NCBI RefSeq assembly: GCF_003675325.1
Contig: NZ_CP033073.1
Coordinates: forward strand, 930,001-994,000
Direction of reading: 5' to 3'
Length of the DNA: 64,000 bases
Origin: Streptomyces dangxiongensis
GTDB lineage: Bacteria; Actinomycetota; Actinomycetes; Streptomycetales; Streptomycetaceae
Shown here: piece by piece, positions 34,340 through 42,657 of the stretch
How the letters are laid out: every line of letters begins with the position of its first letter
Position numbering within the stretch: the first letter of the stretch is position 1
Made by a program: the position numbers and the translations under genes
The notes under the pieces: generated by a model
What the model saw: only the letters and a program-made list of their open reading frames with translations
Told to the model about the DNA's origin: nothing
The model's database searches: none

Positions 34340-35572
34340 TCAGGCCGTGCTCACCCGTACCTCTCCGCCCTCGGGGTCGACCCGGTCGTGCCAGTGGCCG
34401 GTGAGGGCCAGGGGGCGGTGAGGGGGGACGGTGCCGGGGCCGCGGCGTTCGCGGTGCAGCAGGCGGCCGTCCTGGTGGACGAGGAGGACCGGTCGCGTCA
34501 GCGCGGTGCCGGTGCGCAGCACGTGGCGGGTGGGGCGGGCGCCCGGTGTGACGCGGTTGGGGGCGATCCAGCGCAGCGGCGCCTCGACGGTGACGGGTAC
34601 GCCCGGGTCCGGCCAGGGCGCGCCGGCGAGGAGGTCCAGGACGGCGCCGGCGGCCCGGGCGCCCTCGCGGGCCGCGGTGCCGGCGGGTTCCACGGCGTGC
34701 AGGACGTTGCCGGCGGCGAGGACGCCGGGCCGCGAGGTGTGCAGGGAGCCGCCGACGGCGGGGCCGCGGGTGCCGGGGTCGAGGGTGAGGCCGCCGCGCC
34801 GGGCGAGTTCGTGGTCGGGGACGAAGTCTCCGGTGAACACGACGGTGTCGCAGGGCAGTACGGCCGTACGGCCGTCCCGGTGGCGGACGCGGACGCCGGA
34901 CAGCCGCCCGTGGCCGAGGAGTTCGGCGACCGTGGTGCCGGTGAGCAGCGGGATGCCGTGGAGCAGCCGGGCCGCCTCGGCGCGGGCGCGGCCGGTCCGG
35001 GCGCGCGGGTGTTCCGTGACCAGGGCGACGACCTCGGTGCCTGCCGTGCGCAGGGTGCCGACGGCCGCGTACGAGACGTCCTCGGCGCCGACGACGACCG
35101 CGCGGCTGCCGATGCGCTGACCGAACAGGTGCACGGACTGCTGGAGTTCGCCGGTGGTGTAGACGCCGGCGGGCCGGGTGCCGGGCACCAGCCGGGCGGG
35201 GCGCGGGCGTTCGCGGGCGCCGGTGGCGAGGACGACCGCCCGTGCCTCGATGATCTCGGGCCCGCCGGGACCGACGGCATGGAGCACCGGCCCCTCGGTC
35301 GCCCAGTCCAGCGCGGTCGTCCGGGTGCGGACGGTGGCGCCGGTCCGTTCGGCGGCCTCGGTGAGCAGGCGGGCGTAGCGGGGGCCGGTCAGCGGCCGCG
35401 TCCAGGTGCCGAAGCCGCCGTGCGCGCAGTGCCGGGGGACTCCGCCGGGCGACGCCTCGCGTTCCAGCACCTCCACGCGTCCGGCACCGGCCACGGCCAG
35501 CCGCGCGGCGGCGGCGAGCCCGGCGGGGCCGGCTCCGACGACGAGGACGTCGACGCGGCGCGTTGCCGTCAT
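34340..35572 (-). CDS. FAD/NAD(P)-binding oxidoreductase of the glycerol unit
   Basis: 410 residues. N-terminal Rossmann motif VLVVGAGPAGLAAAARLAVAG; a second nucleotide-binding segment around ESAVVVGAEDVS-like GSRAVVVGAEDVSYAA; ATGARERPRPARLVPG and a late GVLAAGNVLHAVEPAG. This pyridine-nucleotide-disulfide oxidoreductase fold often partners with a glycerol-3-phosphate-dehydrogenase-like protein. ATG 35572 overlaps the stop of the previous gene (ATGA) and has GGAAGG upstream. It is the last gene of a three-gene translationally coupled set with a kinase and a second flavoprotein; it probably passes electrons from the dehydrogenase to NAD or quinone. The exact acceptor is unknown. Confidence 0.85.
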   Translation of the reverse strand: MTATRRVDVLVVGAGPAGLAAAARLAVAGAGRVEVLEREASPGGVPRHCAHGGFGTWTRPLTGPRYARLLTEAAERTGATVRTRTTALDWATEGPVLHAVGPGGPEIIEARAVVLATGARERPRPARLVPGTRPAGVYTTGELQQSVHLFGQRIGSRAVVVGAEDVSYAAVGTLRTAGTEVVALVTEHPRARTGRARAEAARLLHGIPLLTGTTVAELLGHGRLSGVRVRHRDGRTAVLPCDTVVFTGDFVPDHELARRGGLTLDPGTRGPAVGGSLHTSRPGVLAAGNVLHAVEPAGTAAREGARAAGAVLDLLAGAPWPDPGVPVTVEAPLRWIAPNRVTPGARPTRHVLRTGTALTRPVLLVHQDGRLLHRERRGPGTVPPHRPLALTGHWHDRVDPEGGEVRVSTA

Positions 35573-36984
35573 GGCCCGTTCCTTCCGTCCGGCCCCCGCT
35601 CGAACAGCTCGCGCACCGCCGCCCCGCAGTAGAAGCCCTGGCAGCGGCCCGCCCGGGCCCGGGTGCGGCGGCGCAGGCCTTCCAGGCTGCGGGGCGGGAC
35701 CGGCCCGGCGAGGGCGTCGCGGATCTCCCCGCGGGAGACGCGCTCGCAGTGGCAGACGAGGATGCCGTACTCGGGGTCCTCGGCGATGAGGTCGGCCCGC
35801 TGGTAGGGGCGCGGGAAGGCCTCGCCGAGCTGGGGCATGACGACCGCGTCCGGTTCGCGTACCGGGCCGGGGTCGAGGCCGGCGTCGGTCAGCAGGCCGG
35901 TGACGTGGGCGGCGATGGCCAGGGACGCGGTGAGGCCGGTGGAGCGGATGCCGCCGACGGTGACGTAGGCCTGCCCGGGGTGGGCGGTGATGCGGTAGTC
36001 CTCGTGCTCGGTGGCCGCGCGCAGTCCGGCGTAGACGGCGGTGACCTCCTCGTCGAGCAGGGCGGGCAGGATGCGCCGGCCCTGGTCGCGCAGCCCGGCG
36101 AGCCCGTCGGCGGTGGAGCCGGTGGCCTGTCTGTCGGGCAGGTTCTCGGCGGTGGGGCCGAGGAGGACGTTGCCGTGGACGGTGGGGGTGACGAGGACGC
36201 CCTTGCCGAGGGCGGTCGGCACGGGCAGCAGGATGTGCCGGACGAGGGGGCGGGCGAGCTTGTCGAACACCAGGAGCTGGCCGCGGCGCGGGGTGACGGT
36301 GAAGTCCTGGTGGCCGAGCCGGCGGTCGAGGGTGTCGGCGTGCAGTCCGGCCGCGTTGACCAGGTGGCGGGCGCGCAGGGTGCCCCGGGTGGTGGTCAGC
36401 CGGTGCCCGTCCGCCCACCGCGCGTCCCGTACGGCGGTGTTGAGGTGCAGGTCGACTCCGGCGCGGACCGCCTGGGTGGCGTAGGCGAGGGTGGTCGTCC
36501 AGGGGCAGATGACGCTCTCGCCGGGGACGTGCAGGGCGCCGAGCGCGCCGGGGCCGAGGCGGGGTTCGCGGGCGTACAGCTCACCGGGACCCAGCAGCGC
36601 GGTGCCGGGGCAGGCGTTGCGCTCGGCCTTCGCGGCGAGCCGGGGCAGCGCGGCGAGCTGCTCCTCGTCCCAGGCGACCAGCAGCGCGCCGACCCGTTCG
36701 ACGGGGATGTCGGTCTCGGCGGCGTAGGCGCCGAGCCGCTCGTAGCCCTCGCGGACCAGGCGGGCCTCCAGAGTGCCGGGGGTCGCGTCGAAACCGGTGT
36801 GCAGGATCGCGGTGTTCGCCTTGGAGGTGCCCTGGCCGACGTCGTCCTGGGCCTCGACGAGGGCGACGCTCAGGCGGGGGTGGCGGGCGAGTTCGCGGGC
36901 GATGGCGCAGCCGACGACGCCGGCGCCGACGATCGCCACGTCGTACGCCGTCGAGGGCAGCGGGCCGTCCGCGGTGACGGTCAT
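35569..36984 (-). CDS. FAD-dependent glycerol-3-phosphate dehydrogenase-like protein with C-terminal BFD [2Fe-2S] domain
   Basis: 471 residues. FAD motif VAIVGAGVVGCAIARELARH near the start, then GQGTSKANTAILHTGFDA typical of GlpA-type DAO-fold enzymes, VNAAGLHAD, and YVTVGGIRSTGLTASLAIA. The C-terminus (about 410-460) carries four cysteines in a bacterioferredoxin-associated ferredoxin pattern: CHCE then RCQGFYC. This is the GlpA layout rather than aerobic GlpD. It should oxidise glycerol-3-phosphate, or a related polyol phosphate, made by the coupled kinase. ATG 36984 overlaps the kinase stop (ATGA). Confidence 0.85.
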   Translation of the reverse strand: MTVTADGPLPSTAYDVAIVGAGVVGCAIARELARHPRLSVALVEAQDDVGQGTSKANTAILHTGFDATPGTLEARLVREGYERLGAYAAETDIPVERVGALLVAWDEEQLAALPRLAAKAERNACPGTALLGPGELYAREPRLGPGALGALHVPGESVICPWTTTLAYATQAVRAGVDLHLNTAVRDARWADGHRLTTTRGTLRARHLVNAAGLHADTLDRRLGHQDFTVTPRRGQLLVFDKLARPLVRHILLPVPTALGKGVLVTPTVHGNVLLGPTAENLPDRQATGSTADGLAGLRDQGRRILPALLDEEVTAVYAGLRAATEHEDYRITAHPGQAYVTVGGIRSTGLTASLAIAAHVTGLLTDAGLDPGPVREPDAVVMPQLGEAFPRPYQRADLIAEDPEYGILVCHCERVSRGEIRDALAGPVPPRSLEGLRRRTRARAGRCQGFYCGAAVRELFERGPDGRNGP

Positions 36985-38411
36985 GGGCCGAGGAGGGCGG
37001 CGACGGCGGTACGGAAGCGGGCGCGGTGTTCGGCGGCCCGGTCGGCCGGGATGCGGGGCTCGTACACGGTGGCGGGTTTCCAGTCGGGCAGGGCGTCCTC
37101 GACGCTCAGTGCGGGGTCGACGCCGAGGCGGGCGAGGGCGGCGGCGCCGAGCGCGGTGGCGTCGGGCAGCGCGGACACCTCGACGGGGCGTTGCAGCAGG
37201 TCGGCCTGGGTCTGCATGAGGAGCGCGGAGCGGGTCAGGCCGCCGTCGACGCGGAGGGTGTCCAGCGGGGTGCCGAGGTCGGTGGCGGCGGCCTCGGCGA
37301 GTTCGGCGACCTGGGCGGCGATGCCCTCGCACAGGGCGCGCACCAGGTGTCCGGGGGTGGTGTCGAGGGCGAGGCCGGTGAGCGAGCCGCGCAGGTCGCC
37401 GCGCCACCAGGGGGCGGCGAGTCCGGCGAGCGCGGGGACGAAGGTGACCCCGCCGCTGTCCGGGACGGTGCCGCCGACCGGGTCGAGGTCGGCCGCGCCG
37501 GAGAGGACGCCGAGGTCGGTCAGCCAGCGGACGGCGGAGGCGGCCGTGTACACCTGGCCGTCCAGGCAGTAGCTGGTGTGTCCGGCGAGCCGCCAGGCCA
37601 CGCAGTTGACCAGGCCGGAGGCGCCGCGCCGGGGGCGGTCGCCGGTGTGGGCGAGGAGGAACGCGCCGGTGCCGTAGGTGCATTTGGCGGCGCCGGGACC
37701 GGTGACGCGCTGGGCGAGCAGGGCGGCCTGCTGGTCGACGGCGAGGCCGGTCAGCGGGATCTCGGGCCCGAACGCCCGTGTCGTGCCGACCGGTTGCGCG
37801 GCGTCGGTCACCTCGGGCAGGCGTTCACCGGCCAGCCCGTACAGGTCGAGGGCGCGCGGGGACCAGGTGGCGCTGTCCAGATCCAGTAGCTGGGTACGGC
37901 CGGCGGTGGCGGCGTCGGTGACGAAGGCGCCGGTGAGACGGTGGACCAGCCAGGCGTCGGAGGTGGTGACGACGCCCTCACGGGTGAGGTGACGGCGGAT
38001 CCAGGCCATTTTGGGCGCGGCGAAGTACGGGTCGAGGGGCAGGCCGGTCAGCCGCCGCAGCTCGTCCGCGTGCGCGGCCAGCCCGGCGCAGACGGTCTCG
38101 GCGCGCCGGTCCTGCCACACCAGGGCGTCGGTGAGCGGGCGGCCGGTGGCGGGGTCCCAGGCGAGGACGGTCTCGCCCTGGTTGGCGAGGCCGAGCGCGA
38201 CGACGTCCTCGCCGGCCTCGGCGAGCGCGCGGCGGCCGGCGTCGACCACCGAGTCGTACAGCCCGGCCGGGTCGACCTCGACCAGGCCACCGGGCAGGTA
38301 GCGGGGGCGGACCTCGGCGAACCCGGTGCCGAGGACGCCGCGCTCGGGGCAGACGACGAGCGCCTTGGTGCCGGACGTGCCCTGGTCGACGGCGAGCACC
38401 GGACCTGTCAT
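36981..38411 (-). CDS. FGGY-family carbohydrate kinase, glycerol kinase-like
   Basis: 476 residues. Phosphate-binding motif AVDQGTSGTKALV; WQDRRAETVC; the FGGY signature region KCTYGTGAFLLAHTG; VDGGLTRSALLMQTQADLL with ALGAAALA. Overall order matches glycerol kinase, but the substrate could be another polyol. ATG 38411 has GGAGG upstream. It leads a three-gene unit with four-base overlaps, so kinase and two flavoproteins are made in step. Confidence 0.87.
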   Translation of the reverse strand: MTGPVLAVDQGTSGTKALVVCPERGVLGTGFAEVRPRYLPGGLVEVDPAGLYDSVVDAGRRALAEAGEDVVALGLANQGETVLAWDPATGRPLTDALVWQDRRAETVCAGLAAHADELRRLTGLPLDPYFAAPKMAWIRRHLTREGVVTTSDAWLVHRLTGAFVTDAATAGRTQLLDLDSATWSPRALDLYGLAGERLPEVTDAAQPVGTTRAFGPEIPLTGLAVDQQAALLAQRVTGPGAAKCTYGTGAFLLAHTGDRPRRGASGLVNCVAWRLAGHTSYCLDGQVYTAASAVRWLTDLGVLSGAADLDPVGGTVPDSGGVTFVPALAGLAAPWWRGDLRGSLTGLALDTTPGHLVRALCEGIAAQVAELAEAAATDLGTPLDTLRVDGGLTRSALLMQTQADLLQRPVEVSALPDATALGAAALARLGVDPALSVEDALPDWKPATVYEPRIPADRAAEHRARFRTAVAALLGP

Positions 38412-38449
38412 CGCCCGCCCTCCGCCGCGGCACTGAAGATCACCACGTC

Positions 38450-38479
38450 AGCCTGCCGTCGCACGGGGTCCGGCGTCAA
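38450..38479 (-). promoter_or_regulatory. Likely promoter of the kinase/flavoprotein operon
   Basis: On the minus strand TTGACG (38479-38474) and CAGGCT (38455-38450) are 18 bases apart, close to the Streptomyces housekeeping consensus. Transcription would begin near 38443, about 32 bases before ATG 38411. The upstream, locally AT-richer stretch (38500-38560) may hold an operator, but no clear palindrome is seen. Confidence 0.45.
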
Positions 38480-38664
38480 GGGCTTACGGATTCGGCCAAC
38501 TGATCTGTTCGATGGTTGAGTTGGCAATAATGGTTCGGCGGGAACCTACGCCTCTATAGTGACCGCCGACCACACGCGAGATCTTCATGACCGCCCAGGG
38601 GAGGGCTGTTGCTACGTCACCCCGCCACCACGCCCGTGCGCCAGTGGCAAGGGGCCGGCGGCTG

Positions 38665-39642
38665 ATGGCCAGAGACGGAGTCCGCCCCTCCTACGATCCC
38701 GCCGGCCCCGACCAGGCGCTGCGCGCCGCCCTGCAGGACCTGCGCACCGGCCGCTGGATGGCCATGCGTGCCCTGCTCGCGGACACCACACAGTGGTGGC
38801 GGTGGACCCAGCGCACCCAGATCCTCGCGGCGGCCGCGGCCGGCACCGACGTGGTGCGGGCCTGGCTCGCCGAGGAGCCGGGGAACGTGCACGCCGCGGT
38901 GATGCACGCCCGGGTCCTGGTGGAGCGGGCGCTGCGGGCCCGACGGGAACGGCACCGCCGTACCCACGAGTTGTGGATCGAGGCGTGGGACGCCGCCCAG
39001 TCCGCCACGGCCACCGCCCCGCGGGACCCCGTGCCCTGGGTGTGCCTGCTGGCACTGGCCCAGCTCGACCCGGAGCAGCGCTGGGAGGAGCACCGGGCCG
39101 CCGCGCCGGAGCCGATGCTGCCGCCGGGGCCCTGGGGGCTGCTGGCCGAGGCCGGCAGGCGCGACCCGGACAACCGCGAAGCCCACCACCGGATGCTGCA
39201 GTTCCTGTACGTGCGCGGCGGTTCGGGCCGGCTGGCGGAGGCCGCCGGGTACGCGCAGTGGGCCGCCGGGCAGGCTCCGCCCGGTGCCGCGGCGCATCTG
39301 CTGCCGCTGTACGTCCGGGTCGAGCGCTACCGCCGGGACAGCGGCCACGACGCGGCGCTGGACCTGCATTGGGTGGGGGACGAGGCGGCCCGCGAGGCGC
39401 GGCGCGGCCTGCACTCGTGGTTCGAGAACACCCAGCGCGCCGAACGCTCGCTGTCCGATCTCAACCATCTGGCGCACGCCCTGTGGGGCTCGCTCCAGTT
39501 CTCGGACGCATCGCGGGTGTTCGAGGCGATCGGGCCGTACTTCACACCCCCGCCCTGGATGTACCGCACCCCGGACCGGGAGCGGGCCGTGGAGATCTTC
39601 GTCCAGGCCCGGGACCGCTGCCGGGCCGCCGCGGACGGCTGA
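38665..39642 (+). CDS. Conserved hypothetical protein, helical repeat-like
   Basis: 325 residues from ATG 38665; ATG 38587 is an alternative that adds 26 Arg/Ala-rich residues of doubtful coding quality. The sequence is rich in Ala, Arg and Trp, with regularly spaced helices (LRAALQDLRTGRWMAMRALL, VRAWLAEEPGNVHAAVMHAR, EARRGLHSWFENTQRAERS) and several WxxL patterns like a TPR/solenoid. No signal peptide or membrane segment. I do not recognise a named domain. It stands alone between the divergent kinase operon and the permease. Confidence 0.7.
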   Translation: MARDGVRPSYDPAGPDQALRAALQDLRTGRWMAMRALLADTTQWWRWTQRTQILAAAAAGTDVVRAWLAEEPGNVHAAVMHARVLVERALRARRERHRRTHELWIEAWDAAQSATATAPRDPVPWVCLLALAQLDPEQRWEEHRAAAPEPMLPPGPWGLLAEAGRRDPDNREAHHRMLQFLYVRGGSGRLAEAAGYAQWAAGQAPPGAAAHLLPLYVRVERYRRDSGHDAALDLHWVGDEAAREARRGLHSWFENTQRAERSLSDLNHLAHALWGSLQFSDASRVFEAIGPYFTPPPWMYRTPDRERAVEIFVQARDRCRAAADG

Positions 39643-39680
39643 CGCCCCTGACCGACCCGGCACCACCGGCCCCCACGCCA

Positions 39681-39740
39681 CCCCGCACCACCCGGCGGCT
39701 CCCCGCACCACCCCGGAACTCCCCGCACCAGGAAATCCCC
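39681..39740. repeat. Three tandem 20-bp units before the permease gene
   Basis: Each unit begins CCCCGCACCA, at 39681, 39701 and 39721; the third is diverged after ten bases. It lies in the 153-base gap before the permease, upstream of its ribosome site (GGAGG at about 39783). Confidence 0.8.
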
Positions 39741-39795
39741 GCTCGCCCCCTGAACGTGCCCTGTTCGACAACCCGTTGATCCCGGAGGTCCCCGC

Positions 39796-41334
39796 GTGTC
39801 CCCCACCCCCGATCCCTCGTCCGCCCCCGCCACGGGCCTGCCGCAGCAGGACGAGGAACAGCGCCTGCGTGAACTCGGCTACCGGCCGGTGCTGGCCCGC
39901 CGCATGGGCGGTTTCGGCAACTTCGCGATCAGCTTCTCGGTGATCTCGATCCTGTCGGGCTGCATGACCCTGTACGGCTTCGGCCTGAACACCGGCGGCC
40001 CCGCCGTGATGCTGTGGGGCTGGGCCGGCGTCGGCGTGTTCGTGCTGTGCGTCGGGCTCGCGCTCGCCGAGGTCACCAGCGCCTACCCGACCTCCGGCGC
40101 CCTGTACTACATGGCCGACCGGCTCGGCGGCCGGCGCTGGGGCTGGTACACAGGCTGGCTGAACCTGCTGGGGCTGCTCGGCGCGATCGCGGGCATCGAC
40201 TACGGCGCCGCCCTGTTCACCGGCGCGTTCGCCAACCTCCAGTGGGGCTTCGAGCCGACGCCCGGCAGGACCATGCTGATCTTCTGCGCGATCCTGCTGC
40301 TGCACGCGGTGCTGAACCTGTTCGGGGTCCGCCTGGTCAGCGTGCTCAACTCGGTCAGCGTGTGGTGGCACCTGGCGGGTGTCGCGCTGATCGTCGGCGC
40401 GCTGGCGATCTTCCCCGACCACCACCGGTCGCCGTCCTTCGTGTTCACGAAGTTCGTCAACGAGACCGGCTGGCACAACCCGCTGTACGTCGCGGCGATC
40501 GGCCTGCTGCTCGCGCAGTACACCTTCTCCGGCTACGACGCCTCCGCCCACCTGTCGGAGGAGACCTCGCACGCCTCGGTGGCCGCCTCCCGCGGCATCG
40601 TCCGGGCGATCTGGGTCTCCTGGCTCGCCGGCTTCGTCCTGCTGGCCGGACTCTCCTTCGCCATCCAGGACTACGACGCCACGCGCACCACCGACACCGG
40701 TGTGCCGCCGGCCCGGATCCTGCTCGACGGCCTCGGCACCGGCGGCGCCAGCGCGCTGCTGCTCGTCGTGATCGTCGCCCAGTTGTTCTGCGGGAACGCC
40801 GAGGTCGCCGCGGCCAGCCGGATGGTGTTCGCGTTCAGCCGGGACGGGGCGCTGCCCGGTTCGCACCTGTGGCGCAAGGTGAGCGACCGCACCCAGACCC
40901 CGGTCGCCGCCGTCTGGCTCTCCGTCACCGTGGCCTTCGTCCTGGCCCTGCCGTCGCTGTACTCGGCGACGGCGTACAACGCGGTGACCGCCATCAACGT
41001 CATCGGCATCACCCCGGCCTACGCGATCCCCGTCTACCTGCGGCTGCGCGCGGGCGACCGCTTCCAGCGGGGGCCGTGGCACCTGGGCCGCTGGAGCAGA
41101 CCGGTCGGCTGGGTGGCGGTCGTGTGGGTGGCGTGCGTGACGGTGCTGTTCTGCCTGCCGCAGTCGTCCCCGGTGAACGTCGACACGATGAACTACGCGT
41201 CGGTGGCGCTCGCCGTGGTCCTGGTCCTCGCCAGCGTCTGGTGGTACGTCGCCCGCCGGTCGTACGGCACGCCCACGACGGCCGCCTACGGCAGCGACCG
41301 CGATCAGGCCGACCTGGCCGAGGGCATCGTCTGA
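39796..41334 (+). CDS. APC-family amino acid permease (GabP/UGA4-like)
   Basis: 512 residues with about 12 transmembrane segments. MGGFGNFAISFSVISILSGC at the first helix and YPTSGALYYMADRLGG in helix 2-3 are typical of the amino acid/choline/GABA transporters. A cytoplasmic loop has YTFSGYDASAHLSEETSHA, and SRMVFAFSRDGALPGS follows. The substrate is probably an amino acid, a polyamine or GABA; it cannot be narrowed further. GTG 39796 has GGAGG eight bases upstream. Transcribed alone, with a hairpin after its stop. Confidence 0.93.
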   Translation: MSPTPDPSSAPATGLPQQDEEQRLRELGYRPVLARRMGGFGNFAISFSVISILSGCMTLYGFGLNTGGPAVMLWGWAGVGVFVLCVGLALAEVTSAYPTSGALYYMADRLGGRRWGWYTGWLNLLGLLGAIAGIDYGAALFTGAFANLQWGFEPTPGRTMLIFCAILLLHAVLNLFGVRLVSVLNSVSVWWHLAGVALIVGALAIFPDHHRSPSFVFTKFVNETGWHNPLYVAAIGLLLAQYTFSGYDASAHLSEETSHASVAASRGIVRAIWVSWLAGFVLLAGLSFAIQDYDATRTTDTGVPPARILLDGLGTGGASALLLVVIVAQLFCGNAEVAAASRMVFAFSRDGALPGSHLWRKVSDRTQTPVAAVWLSVTVAFVLALPSLYSATAYNAVTAINVIGITPAYAIPVYLRLRAGDRFQRGPWHLGRWSRPVGWVAVVWVACVTVLFCLPQSSPVNVDTMNYASVALAVVLVLASVWWYVARRSYGTPTTAAYGSDRDQADLAEGIV

Positions 41335-41359
41335 GCCGGCTGTCCGGTGAGCGCCGGTC

Positions 41360-41381
41360 CCGGTACGGGCGCGCGTACCGG
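41360..41381 (+). terminator. Hairpin after the permease gene
   Basis: Perfect 8-bp arms CCGGTACG and CGTACCGG with a six-base loop, 26 bases after the permease stop. No T run. Nothing else stands out in the 41335-41522 gap. Confidence 0.55.
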
Positions 41382-41522
41382 ATACGGCAGGATGAACGAA
41401 CGCGCCGGTCACCGGAGTTCCGGGGCCGGCGCGGTCGCACATCCCGGACATCGAGCAGGTGACAACGTGACGCAACTTCCCCGCAGGCCCTCCGCAGCGC
41501 TCCCGTGCCCGGGAGGTGACCG

Positions 41523-42614
41523 GTGAACCGCACGCCGACCCTGGACGACCTCGTCCTCGCCGGTATCGCCCTGGGGGCGGGCCTGCTGCTCGCCTTCCTG
41601 TCGCGCACCCTGCTGCACTGGCTCGGGGGGCACGCCAAGCGGACCCGCTGGAGCGGGGACGACGTCATCGTGGACGCGCTGCGCTCGGTCGTCCCGTGGG
41701 CGGCGATCGCGGGCGGCGCGGCGGCGGCAGCGGCCGTGCTGCCGCTCACCGGAGTCGTCCAGCACCACGCCGACCAGACGCTCCAGGTCTGGCTGATCGC
41801 CGTGGTGACGTTCTCCGCGGCCCGGGTCATCGCCGGCCTGGTCCGTACGGTCACCCAGTCCCGCTCGGGCGTGGCGGGCTCGGCGACGATCTTCGTCAAC
41901 ATCACCCGGGTGCTGGTCCTGGCGATCGGTTTCCTGATCGTCCTGCAGACCCTCGGCATCTCGATAGCGCCCCTGCTCACCGCCCTGGGCGTGGGCGGTC
42001 TCGCCGTGGCCCTGGCCCTGCAGGACACCCTCGCCAACCTCTTCGCGGGCGTCCACATCCTCGCCTCCAGGACCGTCCAGCCGGGCGACTACATCCGGCT
42101 GAGCAGCGGCGAGGAGGGCTACGTCGTCGACATCAACTGGCGTCAGACGACGGTCCGCCAGCTCTCCAACAACCTGGTGGTCATCCCCAACGGCCAGCTC
42201 GCCAAGGCCAACATGACCAACTACACCCGTCCCGAGCAGGAACTGACCGTGCTGGTGCAGGTCGGCGTGGGCTACGACTCCGACCTGGAGCACGTCGAGC
42301 GGGTGACCGCGGAGGTGGTCGCGGAGGTCATGACGGACGTCACGGGCGCCGTCCCCGACCACGAACCCGCCATCCGCTTCCACACCTTCGGCGACTCGCG
42401 GATCGGCTTCACGGTGATCCTCGGCGTGGGCGAGTTCAGCGACCAGTACCGGGTCAAGCACGAGTTCATCAAGCGCCTGCACCGCCGCTACCGCGAGGAG
42501 GGCATCCGCATCCCGGCTCCCACCCGCACGGTGGCCCTCCAGCAGGGCTCGGTGGTCATCCCGCAGCAGCGCAGCGGGGAGGAGACGACCCCGGAGTCCG
42601 CCCGGACCGAGTAG
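41523..42614 (+). CDS. Mechanosensitive ion channel, MscS family
   Basis: 363 residues. Three or four N-terminal hydrophobic segments, then the pore helix TALGVGGLAVALALQDTLANLFAGVHI with its Gly/Ala pattern, then the cytosolic vestibule (QPGDYIRL, GYVVDINWRQTTVRQLSNN, VVIPNGQLAKANMTNYTRP). It opens under membrane tension and releases solutes during hypo-osmotic shock. GTG 41523 follows GGGAGG. Converges on the MFS gene with a 43-base gap. Confidence 0.93.
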   Translation: MNRTPTLDDLVLAGIALGAGLLLAFLSRTLLHWLGGHAKRTRWSGDDVIVDALRSVVPWAAIAGGAAAAAAVLPLTGVVQHHADQTLQVWLIAVVTFSAARVIAGLVRTVTQSRSGVAGSATIFVNITRVLVLAIGFLIVLQTLGISIAPLLTALGVGGLAVALALQDTLANLFAGVHILASRTVQPGDYIRLSSGEEGYVVDINWRQTTVRQLSNNLVVIPNGQLAKANMTNYTRPEQELTVLVQVGVGYDSDLEHVERVTAEVVAEVMTDVTGAVPDHEPAIRFHTFGDSRIGFTVILGVGEFSDQYRVKHEFIKRLHRRYREEGIRIPAPTRTVALQQGSVVIPQQRSGEETTPESARTE

Positions 42615-42625
42615 CACCGGTTCAG

Positions 42626-42645
42626 GGCGGAACTCCGGCGCCGCC
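42626..42645. terminator. Weak bidirectional hairpin between convergent genes
   Basis: Arms GGCGG and CCGCC with a ten-base loop, between the MscS stop (42614) and the MFS stop (42658). Confidence 0.3.
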
Positions 42646-42657
42646 TCCCGTACGGCA

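Noticed and set aside
38617-41475. Minus-strand open frame of 952 residues
   Set aside because: Opposite the amino acid permease and hypothetical gene, with no domain and a composition of His/Gly/Arg/Gln repeats that only mirrors the real codons.
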